Positions 1 through 9,580 of a DNA stretch of 64,000 nt are shown one piece after another. Position 1 is the first letter of the stretch, and every line of letters begins with the position of its first letter. The translations under genes and the position numbers were made by a program. The notes beneath the pieces were generated by a model that was not told the DNA's origin, did not search any database, and saw only the letters and a list, made by a program, of their open reading frames with translations. The stretch covers positions 66,189 through 130,188 of the forward strand of contig QZCP01000140.1 in NCBI GenBank assembly GCA_003956705.1. The letters are read 5' to 3'. The DNA comes from Brevipalpus yothersi (taxonomy: Eukaryota > Arthropoda > Arachnida > Trombidiformes > Tenuipalpidae).

Positions 1-1800
1 GCTCTGATTGTGGGCTCAATCGGGTCTACAGAAATCATGGATATGGCAGAAATGGATATGAAATAGCTTGAACAAAGCAACGGAGACGAGCCTTCGAGAT
101 TCAGCCGCAGCAATCAGCTAGAAAAGTCGCTTCATTCCAGACGAGGTCCATTCATTGGACCCCTTTTATGAATATGACATCAAGAATGCCCTTCCACCCA
201 GAATAGATTCACAAGTGAAAGAGTGTGGGAAGCCTAATAAAAGAGACAGCATTTATGAAATCGATCACACACCAAGACAGCGTAGTGGAAATGACAAATT
301 TGAGTGTTTGTATTCATTTTCGGTCATGTTCGAAGCGCCGGAAATACGTTTCATTGGTGTCATGAATGAAAATTGGAGCATTAAGAGCTGGAGGAAAAAT
401 TTTCAGCACAACATCAAACATACTGAAGCCATATAATTCGAATACTATGAATTGCTACTTGACCTTGTCTTGATGAATATCATCTCATTTGTTCGGTGAA
501 TTGTTTGAATGTTTTAAAAACAAATTGATAATCTCTCCATTCTTTTTTCTTGGTGGTATTACCCATTATTTTAGCTTACAAAAATATGATTGTCTCTTAC
601 CAAAACTTTACTATGATCCAATGCATCCAATCCGCTTGCGAAATTTCAATGAACTACATCAAACTTTGAGGGAAATTCGATCCTTCAATAATTGAGTCGA
701 GCAAAGATTCGAGAGACTCCCATAAACTTGAGGGCCTTTGGATAAGAGAGAACGAAATTTTTTGAGCCTCTCGATAGCGGAAAAAAGTATTTCAGCTATT
801 TTGAATGCAAGTTCGGTAAGTTTTTGATCTTTCGAAAACGTATTCAGCATCCATCAATGGAGTTAGTATGTGTCACTAGCTTTCACTTCAAGGAAAAGTG
901 TGAATCGAATTTTACGAGGTGGACATGTAAGAGCTAGAAAGAAAAAAGAAAGAGAGAAGGAGAGAGCAAAGAGGAAAATCCTCAAAGTACATTAGTTTTG
1001 ATTAGATTTTGTCGATGAAACACGGATTCAAGAGGCTTTTACACGAATTGCTCTACTTATCATGAATGATGAGTTTGGTTGAGATTGAGTCCGGATGCGA
1101 ACACTCTATAACATCTATTTGAGCCCTCGCACAGAGATCTTCCTCTGGGAATATCGGACAAACATGATTCATTCCCTTTTACCACAAGTTTGATCCTATT
1201 TTGGGGTAAAGTTTTCGAAATCTTATTGTCGAATACTGAGCTCCAAACGAGAATATGAATGAACATGGAAAATTCATCGGTGAATCAACTTTCAGTCACC
1301 GTGAGCTTAAACTAGTTCAAACTAACACGTAAGTTGAAGGAAGAATATCCCAACCACCATCAAGCTTCTTAGATGCTGATTTTGAATGCAGTTATCTCCT
1401 TGGAAGTGGACAGAAAGTAGAAGGAGATGGTACAGGCGCGTGAAAAATTTTTACTCTTATCTTTTTTACTCAAAGTATCGACATCTAAGCTTTAATTGTC
1501 CAGTTTATCTGCACACGATTCAACATTGATCAACCCTGGGTTTTTTTGCACTGCCGATTATCAAATGTCCCAAACACAATGAATGGGAAACAACGATGCC
1601 TGAGTAGATGATTGCTACCAAGAGGATTCAAAAAATTGAAAGTCGGCGATCTTATGATCAATTCCTTTTGTTTTGAAATTAAAAATGACCAGTTTTTAGA
1701 TTAGATCAAGTTTGCAGTTATTTGACTGAAAAATGGAGAAAAATCTAATGACATGAAAAAAATAACAGAATAACAGAGGAAAAAGAATGAAAAATTACTT
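1..1800. other. left-edge region without a firm gene
   Basis: I see no exon that can be supported by homology or by a chain of splice sites. The first 75 bases could be the last exon of a gene extending to the left: after a possible acceptor ending near base 31 there is a short Gly/Tyr/Asn-containing reading frame that stops near base 75, but this is weak. The open frames at 155-436 and 489-695 begin at non-ATG codons and have no recognisable composition or motif. A purine-rich stretch lies around 940-980. Confidence 0.4.
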
Positions 1801-3776
1801 TCACTCAAGCACTGTTCTGGGAGTTAGTTTGAAAGGCAAAATGGGTGCGGTTGATTCCAATTGGATTGCAGTCAATACACAATCCACAGCTCTACTATGA
1901 TCACCAAGCTGATCGAGAACGGAACTCATGAAAGACCAGGTTTCATGAAGTGTAGTATCGACGTTCAGGGAGTCTCTCAAATATTTGTCCGCCGATTGTT
2001 GATTACCCAGAAGATAATGTGTATGTCCGAGTTGTTGCAATGCTTTGGCATGTTTAGGATTAATGGATATGGCATTCTGGAAATATCCTTTGGCTTCAAT
2101 ATATTGTTTTCGAGCTTTGCATAGGACACCTTTGATGTACATGAGCTGATGAGAAATAGGTCCGAAAACCACATTACCTGCCTCAGAAACACAAGATTCG
2201 GCTTCCGAGACCTGAAAAAAGAGAACACAGATGTAAGAGATCTATTCTTCCGCTTCATGAAGAAGATAAGTTACGAATCGAAGAAAATTACCATTCCTAA
2301 TTTTATATACAACTCTGCTATGAGGATCCACAAATGAATTTGAAGATTCCATAGTTGCTTTTGACTAATTGACCCCCCATCCAAACCGATACCACCGATT
2401 ATTGTCCCATCTCCGAGCACGGGAGAGCTATCGAGAGAAGCAACTTCACTCAACGTTTGTTCCATTTTGAGTGATAGAGAATCATAATTCGTCCCAGTCA
2501 GAGTTAAATTATTGCCACAATATAAAATTCTGTCCTGTTCGTCATTTACAGCATTCTTACAACATCGTAGCAAATGCTTGGCAGTGAGGAGAGCAATTTC
2601 ATGTCCATCATCTGAGACAACCTCCTCCAAGTGAGCCTGTATCGATGAAATACATTCAAAATTAAGAAAGGACGGATAAACTGCATAAAGAGAATTGATT
2701 GAACTCACTCTGATGTAAAGTAGAAGAAGTTGATCAGGATATTCTTCCAATGCAGCCTCACATAAGCTTAGAGCCTCTTGATATTTTTTGAGTGAGGAGA
2801 GACAGAGAATCAGCAATTGTATACTTGGAAGATGATAAGGATTCAAAACCAAAGCTATCTGCGCATTCAATATCGCATCATTGATTGCTCGTTGGTGGGC
2901 CATATGAAGTGCTAGATGATAATATGGAAGATGATCGTCTGGTGTAAGTTTGGCGAGCTGCTTGAAATGTTTTATGGACTCATTCAAATGGTTTGTCTTG
3001 AGCTTTTTGACGGATTCTGTTTCATCCTCATAGATTAGTGCATGAGCAATTCCGATAAGGAGCTGAATTTTTGAAAGGTATTGCTCGTCTTTATCTCTTT
3101 TTAAAGCTTCTTGAGCAGCTTCTAAGCCCTTTTCTGGATCATTCAGTTCAATGATAAAAATTTTAGATGTTAGGATGAGAGGTAGAGAATCTTCAGGATC
3201 GATACGGGCAACTTCTTTGAAGATAAGTACGGCTCGGAGAGGATATTTTTTTGTTTCCATCATGCTTAAACCAAACTGGAACCAGATATGTTTCACCTCG
3301 AAACTGAATTTCATTGCTTTCTCGAACATTTCCAGCATGTAATATTTGAAAGGAGTCAGAGCGATAGTCATCAAATCATAAATTGAGGTGACATTTTCAA
3401 GGGACTGTCTGCGTGATTCCGTGAATTCTGGTCCACGATCCAGAACAACATTACGAGAAGCAAGCATTTCACTTATCATGAGTAGCAGCAGTATTTCTTC
3501 CTCTCTTTCTCTTGGATTGAATAGAGACTGGCCGAAATATCGATGAGATTTGGAATGACTTCCTTGCATAGCTGTACTCGGATCAAAAGGAGTCCATGAG
3601 GAACGAGAAAGCCCTCGCATGATCAATTCAGCTAGATGGCGAGAAACTACTTGACGGGTATTAAGGGATGCTTGAGTTTCACAAATATTCATCATACTGC
3701 GATACTGTTTGAATGCTTTTTGCAGTTGTCCATCCTGCAGCTCGATCGATGAATCCGAAGGTTGGTCCGAAGCCAT
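1801..3776 (-). CDS. TTC7: TTC7-like tetratricopeptide-repeat protein, N-terminally short
   Basis: TTC7 proteins scaffold, with EFR3 and FAM126, the plasma-membrane PI4KIII-alpha lipid kinase complex. I join three exons: 3776-2709, 2636-2292 and 2211-1801, all GT-AG and phase 0, giving about 607 residues. The 72-bp first intron is open and in frame, but removing it restores the family segment (LLLLYIR then AHLEEVV). Conserved family blocks seen are a LAEL/RGLS helix, REREEEILLLLMISEMLASR, YDLMTIAL, EKAMKFSFEVKHIWFQF and, in the last exon, TPR helices with HAKALQQLGHTHYLLG followed by a C-terminal P-F-LTPR tail. Vertebrate TTC7 has about 850 residues, so this start corresponds to roughly residue 250 of the family. 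The upstream 0.5-1 kb holds a transposon and repeats but no visible missing exons. An acceptor-like CAG lies just before the ATG, so a distant 5' exon is possible. Identity is sure; the true start is not. Confidence 0.86.
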
Positions 3777-3919
3777 GATGGATGTTGCTGGAGAAGGCGA
3801 AAAATTACATGGGTGACAAGACAGTTCTAAAAATCAGACACCCATTGATAGATTCACTCAAACATGAGGTGTAAAATTCAGAGAGGAAACAATACGATAA
3901 CATTTACAACTACAGCTAG

Positions 3920-4351
3920 GGTTCGGTATAAAAGACCAAAATTGAAAACAAAAAACCAAACTAACCAAAATAAACCAGAGGGCGCTGTTCTATTGAGTGG
4001 CGCTGCTAGTCAACAGTACTCTAGCGTAGAGAGTGGCGCCACCAATGAAGTAGCCACCTAGATAGGCTGCAACCTTTGATAATAGGTAGCTTATTTTGTA
4101 TGCTAGCGCTCTCTACACTCTTGCAGCGCCATCTAGATCAGTTTAGTTTAGCTTAGTTTAGGCTTGGCTAGGCTGGGTCGTATTCGTTACATAATTTCTA
4201 CTTGATTTGAGTATGAAATGAAATTCCGCTCATGAAAAAACTTTAGTTCTCACATTCCGAACCAAAATACGAGAAACTGAGTCTTCCTAGCCGCTATCTA
4301 TGTCAAATGACAAGTTTTGGTTTTTTTGGTTTTGGTCTTTTATACCGAACC
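3920..4351. mobile_element. 432-bp MITE with 22-bp terminal inverted repeats and 9-bp target duplication
   Basis: The ends are perfect 22-bp inverted repeats starting GGTTCGGTATAAAAGACC. The element is flanked on both sides by the 9-bp direct repeat TACAGCTAG (3911-3919 and 4352-4360). It has no transposase frame, so it would depend on a transposase elsewhere. The inside has further short inverted motifs around GTGGCGC and GCAGCGCC. A 9-bp duplication with GG-starting ends would suit a Mutator-like or Merlin-like superfamily, but the superfamily is inference. It sits about 140 bp upstream of the TTC7-like start codon. Confidence 0.9.
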
Positions 4352-4360
4352 TACAGCTAG

Positions 4361-4926
4361 ATAAAAACACATAACATATGATTCTGCAAAAGAGAGCAAA
4401 AGAAAGAGGGCGTTAAAGGGAATAGGAATAGGAGCTCCTATTCCTATTCCTGCCTAGGCAGGAATTCGTTCGTCGATCATGTCTTGTTACTAGACATTTA
4501 TATGTTCATATGTTCCGAGAAAAATAAGAGAAGAAGTTCTAGAGTAAACACGTGCCTTCGCAAGAGAGCAAAAAGAAAGAGGAAAAGAGAGGGCATGGTA
4601 GAGAGGATACAGTAAAGAAAGGAATGTCGATCATATGTCCTTTAACTGGACGTTTATCATACATTCCATGGAAAGGTAAGAGATAAGAGAGATAAGAAAG
4701 TAAGTAGAAGGGGAATTCACACAATCTAAGACATGAATCTTAATCCTATTATTTTCATCTTATGTGAGACTTTTTTCAGTCGGCTAGGATAAATGACAAT
4801 TTCAGTCACATTCATTAGGTATAGTTTTCAACTTAAATGAGACAAGGTGTGTGTGCGATAATTAAAGTTAAGCTCTAATCAAATAATTGTAACTTTTTAC
4901 ATCTATAATTTTCAAATCTAGCTTTT
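4361..4926. repeat. diverged tandem duplication with two overlapping perfect palindromes
   Basis: A segment starting near 4385 (GCAAAAGAGAGC) and ending near 4545 recurs in diverged form from about 4559 to 4715. Both copies share the purine-rich start and a later GTCGATCAT block. Only the first copy contains a 32-bp perfect palindrome (4419-4450, centre GAG/CTC) that overlaps a 20-bp perfect palindrome (4446-4465, centre CCT/AGG). The rest, up to the SAMM50 stop at 4927, shows nothing coding. Confidence 0.7.
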
Positions 4927-6311
4927 TCACATTGGATCAGCATAATTAATTCCAGCTCCAAACTGTAAGCCTGGAGCCGGTCTGTCTCCTGGCTGGAACA
5001 GCATTGGAATACAATAGTTAAACTCGAACCTTATGTTCCGGTTGAAATGGAAAACAAGTCCAAAACCGCAAGAAAGGCGATACCGATTGGCCAGGGAATT
5101 TAAATATCTGAATATATCACCATTAAAATCAAACTTGCCAATGTTTCCAGCATTGGCAAACATGTGAAATTTGAAAAAATCAGCGAAACGACTGGTACCA
5201 ATGAAAGGTAGAGGGGTGTCTAAATGCAATCCACCGACCCAAAAGCAATTTGCTCCAAGGGCTCCACTTTCTGAATGGGGTCCAACCCCATCTTCCTCGA
5301 AACCTCGAATAGATGATGGACCACCAATAAAATATCGATCAGCAATTGGAATGAAATCGCCCTTCAAAATACCGGAACCCAAAAAGCCATGTAAAGCTAG
5401 GTCTTTGTACCTTAAAATTAGTGATTCCAACCAAATTTCATGTCGATGAAACTGAACATTGCCCCCTAAGCCAGCGTACTCTTGTTTGAATCTTAAAGAA
5501 TATCCCCCACCTCCTTGAGGATGAGGTTTAAGAAATCGCATGGTGTGAGAGACTGAAGATTTTAAAGAATGTCCAAATTCTTCTCTAATTTGAAATGGGG
5601 TTCTATTTCCAAGTGGGCCAATTTCTCGCCACTTTCCACTCCATTTGAGATTATGAAAGAGAAAAGGGGTTGATTGAAATGAGAGGCCAGTTAGAAATCC
5701 GCGGTCTGTCTCCCTGAAAGCAGAATAAGCTTTGTCGTTTGATCCATTGAAAATGGTTGTGATGAAAGTTGGGTTCTTTTCAGTCCATGGCATGAGCGGG
5801 ATTTGTAGACTACAATTAACTTTCGATGTACGTTTGGTTCCAATATGATACTCTCCAATCAACTTAGCTCCACGTCCACCCACATTTGGAAGAGCTGATG
5901 CGAGCACAATTGATGTTGCATTCTTTTCGAGCAGTGTTTCCACCGTGCCTGAAACATTTTTCTCCTCCACACTGTAGGTTAATTCATAGCCAGAATTATC
6001 ATCTGAGGGATAAAGCACAGAGATGATCAATCAGATGAGTATTTGATAGCATTTGATTCACACTTACCGGGATCTGTATCAACAGAAAGTTTGATATCGG
6101 AAAAGATTCCAAGTGATTGTAGTTTATTTTTTACACTTTGTGACTCCTCCAAAAGACCTTTCAAAGTATGAACTTTCCTTATGAGGCTTGATACCATTTT
6201 CACCAATAATTCATCTTTCGTTTTGTTCACTCCTTCGACATGAACTTTGGTCACTTTTGCTTTGATTTGAAACAGTTTCTCAAAATCTTGATCACTTATA
6301 TAGGTAAACAT
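4927..6311 (-). CDS. SAMM50: SAMM50, outer-membrane sorting and assembly machinery protein
   Basis: SAMM50 is the mitochondrial Omp85-family beta-barrel protein that inserts other beta-barrels into the outer membrane. There are two exons, 6311-6068 and 6002-4927, joined in phase 1 across a 65-bp intron (donor GTAAGTGTGA, acceptor CTCAG). The product has about 439 residues; human SAMM50 has 469. Residues about 15-95 form the single POTRA domain (VTKVHVEGVNKTKDELL). The rest is the 16-strand barrel, with the diagnostic Omp85 segment GGPSSIRGFEEDGVGP, where the IRGF motif is plain, and a C-terminal barrel strand ending GAGINYADPM. There is no cleavable presequence, as expected for the family. 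It shares the minus strand with TTC7 and XAB2. No anomaly seen. Confidence 0.96.
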
Positions 6312-6783
6312 GTTTAAGCCGTTAAACCAGAACGGTCAAAACACTGGTTAAATTAAACACCCTTCTTTCCTCTTGAAGTTTTGAGAACAATTTTTCTTTC
6401 TCTCTCTCACACACACACACAAACACAGCAAGCTGACAATTGTGAGGCACAATAGTATTATATATCGATATGAATTTTGAATGATACCGATAATGCAGAT
6501 CAAGTTGCTAGGCAATCAGGGTATAAACAAGAGAGTTTCGAGAGGCAATCAGCAGTGCTTACCATATACGATTCTATTGGCAAGTTGTAAGGTATTGGTG
6601 GCCCACTAGAGTCTTGTATTCATGTACATGTAATAAAAATCAGGAGCCGTTCTAATGAATTTCTACAAGACTATTATTGAACACGATGTAACACCATCCA
6701 ACTTTGCTATAGCTTTATTAGACTTGTTGAACATGAAAATAAGGAGAGCTGTACAACTTTACACTTTATTGAGATTAAGAAAA
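6312..6783. other. SAMM50 upstream region and XAB2 copy 1 3' flank
   Basis: This stretch holds the SAMM50 promoter side, a CT/CA-rich tract at about 6400-6425, and a segment at about 6463-6520 (ATCGATATGAATTTTGAATG, then GATACCGATAA and CAGATCAAGTTGCTAGG). A similar segment recurs at about 48768-48840 beside XAB2 copy 2. No open reading frame of interest is visible. Confidence 0.6.
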
Positions 6784-9222
6784 TTAGTCGTTTTCATCAA
6801 TATCGATTTCATCAGGATTAGAAGATAAAACTTCTTTGGTAGTTGAGCTAGATACAAATGAAATTTCTTTTCTAGCCATAGCTGATGGCTTGGCTACCGT
6901 TTGTTCTTTTTCCATCAGATTTTCCACAGCAGCCATACTGGTGGATGAGGATTCACTCATCGTATTGACCATTTGGGCAGCCATGAAGTTAACCTGAGTA
7001 TTGAAAGTAGCCTCGACTGAGCGGCGGATTCTGAGCATTTCTCTTATTGTATCTTCGTTGCCGTGCCTAATTTCGAACTCTTTCCAAATCGTCCAGAACT
7101 CTGGATATGTCCTAGGATCACACAATTGGCTACAGTGCGAGTAGATGGCTCGCGCACGGTCAATTTCTCCTAGCTTCCGTTCAAGATCAGCAAACTTGAG
7201 GCACATCTCTCTTGCCTCCATGTCAGATAAACTTTCGATTGCTTTCTCATAAATGGCTCTAGTGTAAGTAATTCCAAAGTTTTCGGCTGCTTTCTTGATG
7301 TATATGTTGAACATTTCGAATCTATGCTTCGGATGGACTTCGCGAGTTGCTTTTTCATAAATGGACATTGCATGTTTAGCCAAGCCATGCTCTTCCTCTA
7401 ATTTTGCATAGAGAAGATAAAAATTCTTCGCATATTCTTTTGGACAGCTGGCTAAACACTGCTGAAAAAGATCTCTCGCTCTTTCGAGTTTGCTACCTTT
7501 GTACCTTGCAAGGAACTTGGTGAGATATGCATTCCAGATATCGAAAACATTTGGCCATTTGAAGAGAGCCAATCCTCTTTCATAAACTTTAAAAGCTTCC
7601 TCAAAATATCGATTCTCCTCCAGAAAAAGAGCACAATTCATTATTAATTGAGGTGTGGCTATCCTCAAATCAAGAATTCGATCATACACAGCTTTCGTTG
7701 TTTGGAAAGTTCCAAAACTTTCCTCTAAATCAGCATACATTGACCATAACTTGAGAGAGCGATACACTCGATTCTGTACTGGTTCCGTTTCATCATGATA
7801 TTTTCCCTTTTTAGCTGGAACAGTGGTTGCTTGCTTCATTAATTCGATAGCCTCTTTAGTATTGTTGTGCCTAAGTTCCATTTCGGCAAATTCGCACCAC
7901 ACGCAAGCGAGATCATTAACTTTGGCGTAAGGAGCTTTCACCGCTGTTTTGAAGATTAGTCTGGCATCTTCCAATTGATCATTTTTCTCGTAAAATTTAG
8001 CAAATTCAACCCAAAGAGAGTAATATTTTCCAGTAGCAAGCTTTGGATCAACAGTATCGACTGCTTCGGTGAAAGTTTCGATTATATCCAAAGGCTTTCC
8101 TTCAAGAAGTTTCACTCTTTTGTGCCACTCATCAATATTGTGAGGATTTTGTCTCAAAGCTACACTGTTGAGTAGCAACGGTCTTCTTTCAACGAGATAC
8201 TCATATCGCGCTAGCCTCCATTCAAGATCTAATTCTTCAGATTTGGTGAGGTTATCTTTTTCTATGATACATTTGATGAAACTTTCTTCACTTTGAGAAT
8301 AGGCATCAAAAATCAGAGCAAAATCTTTGATAGTGGTAATAGAAGAGATGCCCTCCTCATAAATATCTCTTGCTCTTTCAAAAAGGCCACTACGAATGAA
8401 ATATTCGGCGAGAGCATTCCATAGCTTTCCTTGTTCATCTTGATACTGTTTGATTCCTTCTCGGATAATATTTTCAACTTTCAGAGAATGAACTTTGTCA
8501 GGATTCTTGGATATGAGTTCACAAAGCTCATGCCATAATTGATGCTTTGATTTTCCTTCTTTGGAGAGGAATCTTTCATTGTTCACTATTTCATACAATT
8601 TTTGGGCAGCTTCATCAAGACGACCAGCACCACGAAGGTAGTCAATAAAATCTTCGGTATCTTCAGGTTGAAGTTGAAGATATCTTTTAAATACGCGAAG
8701 AGCAGTCTCTGGAATGTTGTAAGATTTGATGAATTCTAAATAGAGGGGCCATATTCTCAGATGTTGCGTGATGGGAAGAGCTTGAAGAGCGCGATCAAAT
8801 GTTCTCCTAATTCTTGTGATATTATGTTGTAGCATTAATAAATTTAAATATTCAATCCAAATCCTGGGCATTTTGTGCATGAAAACAAGACTTCTCTCAA
8901 AACAGTGGTTGACAAGCTTGAAACTTGTTGAAAATATTCCCTTACCATCCAGAGACTTTTTTCTCCATTGTAAATAACTGTACCAAAGCTTATAACTATT
9001 AGGTAATTGTTTGAGAGCTCTCTCATATAAGATGTTGACCACCTCCTCAGATGCACTGCAGCTCTTTTTGGCTTCGATGTATCTGAACCAATGTTTAATG
9101 GAATATGGATGCCGGCAGATGTCTTCTTCAAATGGCACATTCTCATCAACCAGAAGCTCATCCTGTGGATAAATTTTCAATAAGCAACTGACTTGACCCT
9201 TGGCCCTCAAAACACTCACCAT
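6784..9222 (-). CDS. XAB2: XAB2/SYF1 pre-mRNA splicing factor, copy 1
   Basis: XAB2 (yeast Syf1) is a HAT-repeat scaffold of the Prp19-associated spliceosome complex, also linked to transcription-coupled repair. A single large exon, 9162-6784, encodes nearly the whole protein. The reading frame is also open upstream to the ATG at 9222-9220, but that ATG is followed at once by GTGAGT and a 57-bp segment ending in ATCCACAG. The likely gene therefore has an exon carrying only the start codon, a 57-bp intron (9219-9163), and a protein beginning M-DELLVDENVPFEED, as in the family; length about 793 residues against 855 in human. HAT repeats run throughout, with conserved blocks such as PITQHLRIWPLYL, RRPLLLNSVALRQNPHN and GTFQTTKAVYDRILDLRIAT. 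The C-terminus is acidic. It is head-to-head with MTA. Confidence 0.96.
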   Translation of the reverse strand: MVSVLRAKGQVSCLLKIYPQDELLVDENVPFEEDICRHPYSIKHWFRYIEAKKSCSASEEVVNILYERALKQLPNSYKLWYSYLQWRKKSLDGKGIFSTSFKLVNHCFERSLVFMHKMPRIWIEYLNLLMLQHNITRIRRTFDRALQALPITQHLRIWPLYLEFIKSYNIPETALRVFKRYLQLQPEDTEDFIDYLRGAGRLDEAAQKLYEIVNNERFLSKEGKSKHQLWHELCELISKNPDKVHSLKVENIIREGIKQYQDEQGKLWNALAEYFIRSGLFERARDIYEEGISSITTIKDFALIFDAYSQSEESFIKCIIEKDNLTKSEELDLEWRLARYEYLVERRPLLLNSVALRQNPHNIDEWHKRVKLLEGKPLDIIETFTEAVDTVDPKLATGKYYSLWVEFAKFYEKNDQLEDARLIFKTAVKAPYAKVNDLACVWCEFAEMELRHNNTKEAIELMKQATTVPAKKGKYHDETEPVQNRVYRSLKLWSMYADLEESFGTFQTTKAVYDRILDLRIATPQLIMNCALFLEENRYFEEAFKVYERGLALFKWPNVFDIWNAYLTKFLARYKGSKLERARDLFQQCLASCPKEYAKNFYLLYAKLEEEHGLAKHAMSIYEKATREVHPKHRFEMFNIYIKKAAENFGITYTRAIYEKAIESLSDMEAREMCLKFADLERKLGEIDRARAIYSHCSQLCDPRTYPEFWTIWKEFEIRHGNEDTIREMLRIRRSVEATFNTQVNFMAAQMVNTMSESSSTSMAAVENLMEKEQTVAKPSAMARKEISFVSSSTTKEVLSSNPDEIDIDEND

Positions 9223-9580
9223 TCTGATGGATAAATTGGAATTTAATCACTAAAGAAAGGTTTTCAAACACAAAAACATTGATTAAAACAATGTATACAT
9301 TATTTACAAAACGTTTGTTGTAGTAGGAAAAAAGAAATTGTAATTAAAAAGTAAGCAAGCCAAAAGATGACACTAGCAGCTGATAAAAAGTTTCCCCTCT
9401 GTTTTCCCCTCTTTTTTTTCCCCTTCTATGAGAAAAGAAGGCTTGCTGCTTTGGTCGCTTCCCTCTTGGAGAAAGAGCCAACTGATTGCTTCTCATCTCA
9501 TCTTTTGTGGCTCTAATTTATGAGAGTTCTTATTAATTAATTTTCTTGTTGTTGTTGGTCCAGCTCATGCTGTTTCAACC
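9223..9580. promoter_or_regulatory. shared upstream region of XAB2 and MTA
   Basis: The start codons of the divergent XAB2 copy 1 and MTA genes lie 358 bp apart. The interval holds an AT-rich part, a polypyrimidine tract around 9395-9430, and no TATA box that I can support. A bidirectional promoter is inferred from the geometry only. Confidence 0.5.

Noticed and set aside
155..436. 93-codon open frame at the left edge
   Set aside because: Begins at TTG rather than ATG and has no recognisable similarity.
1861..2124. Open frames antisense to or shifted against TTC7, XAB2, photolyase and SAMM50
   Set aside because: They are shadows of the real coding frames and show no independent splice or start signals.
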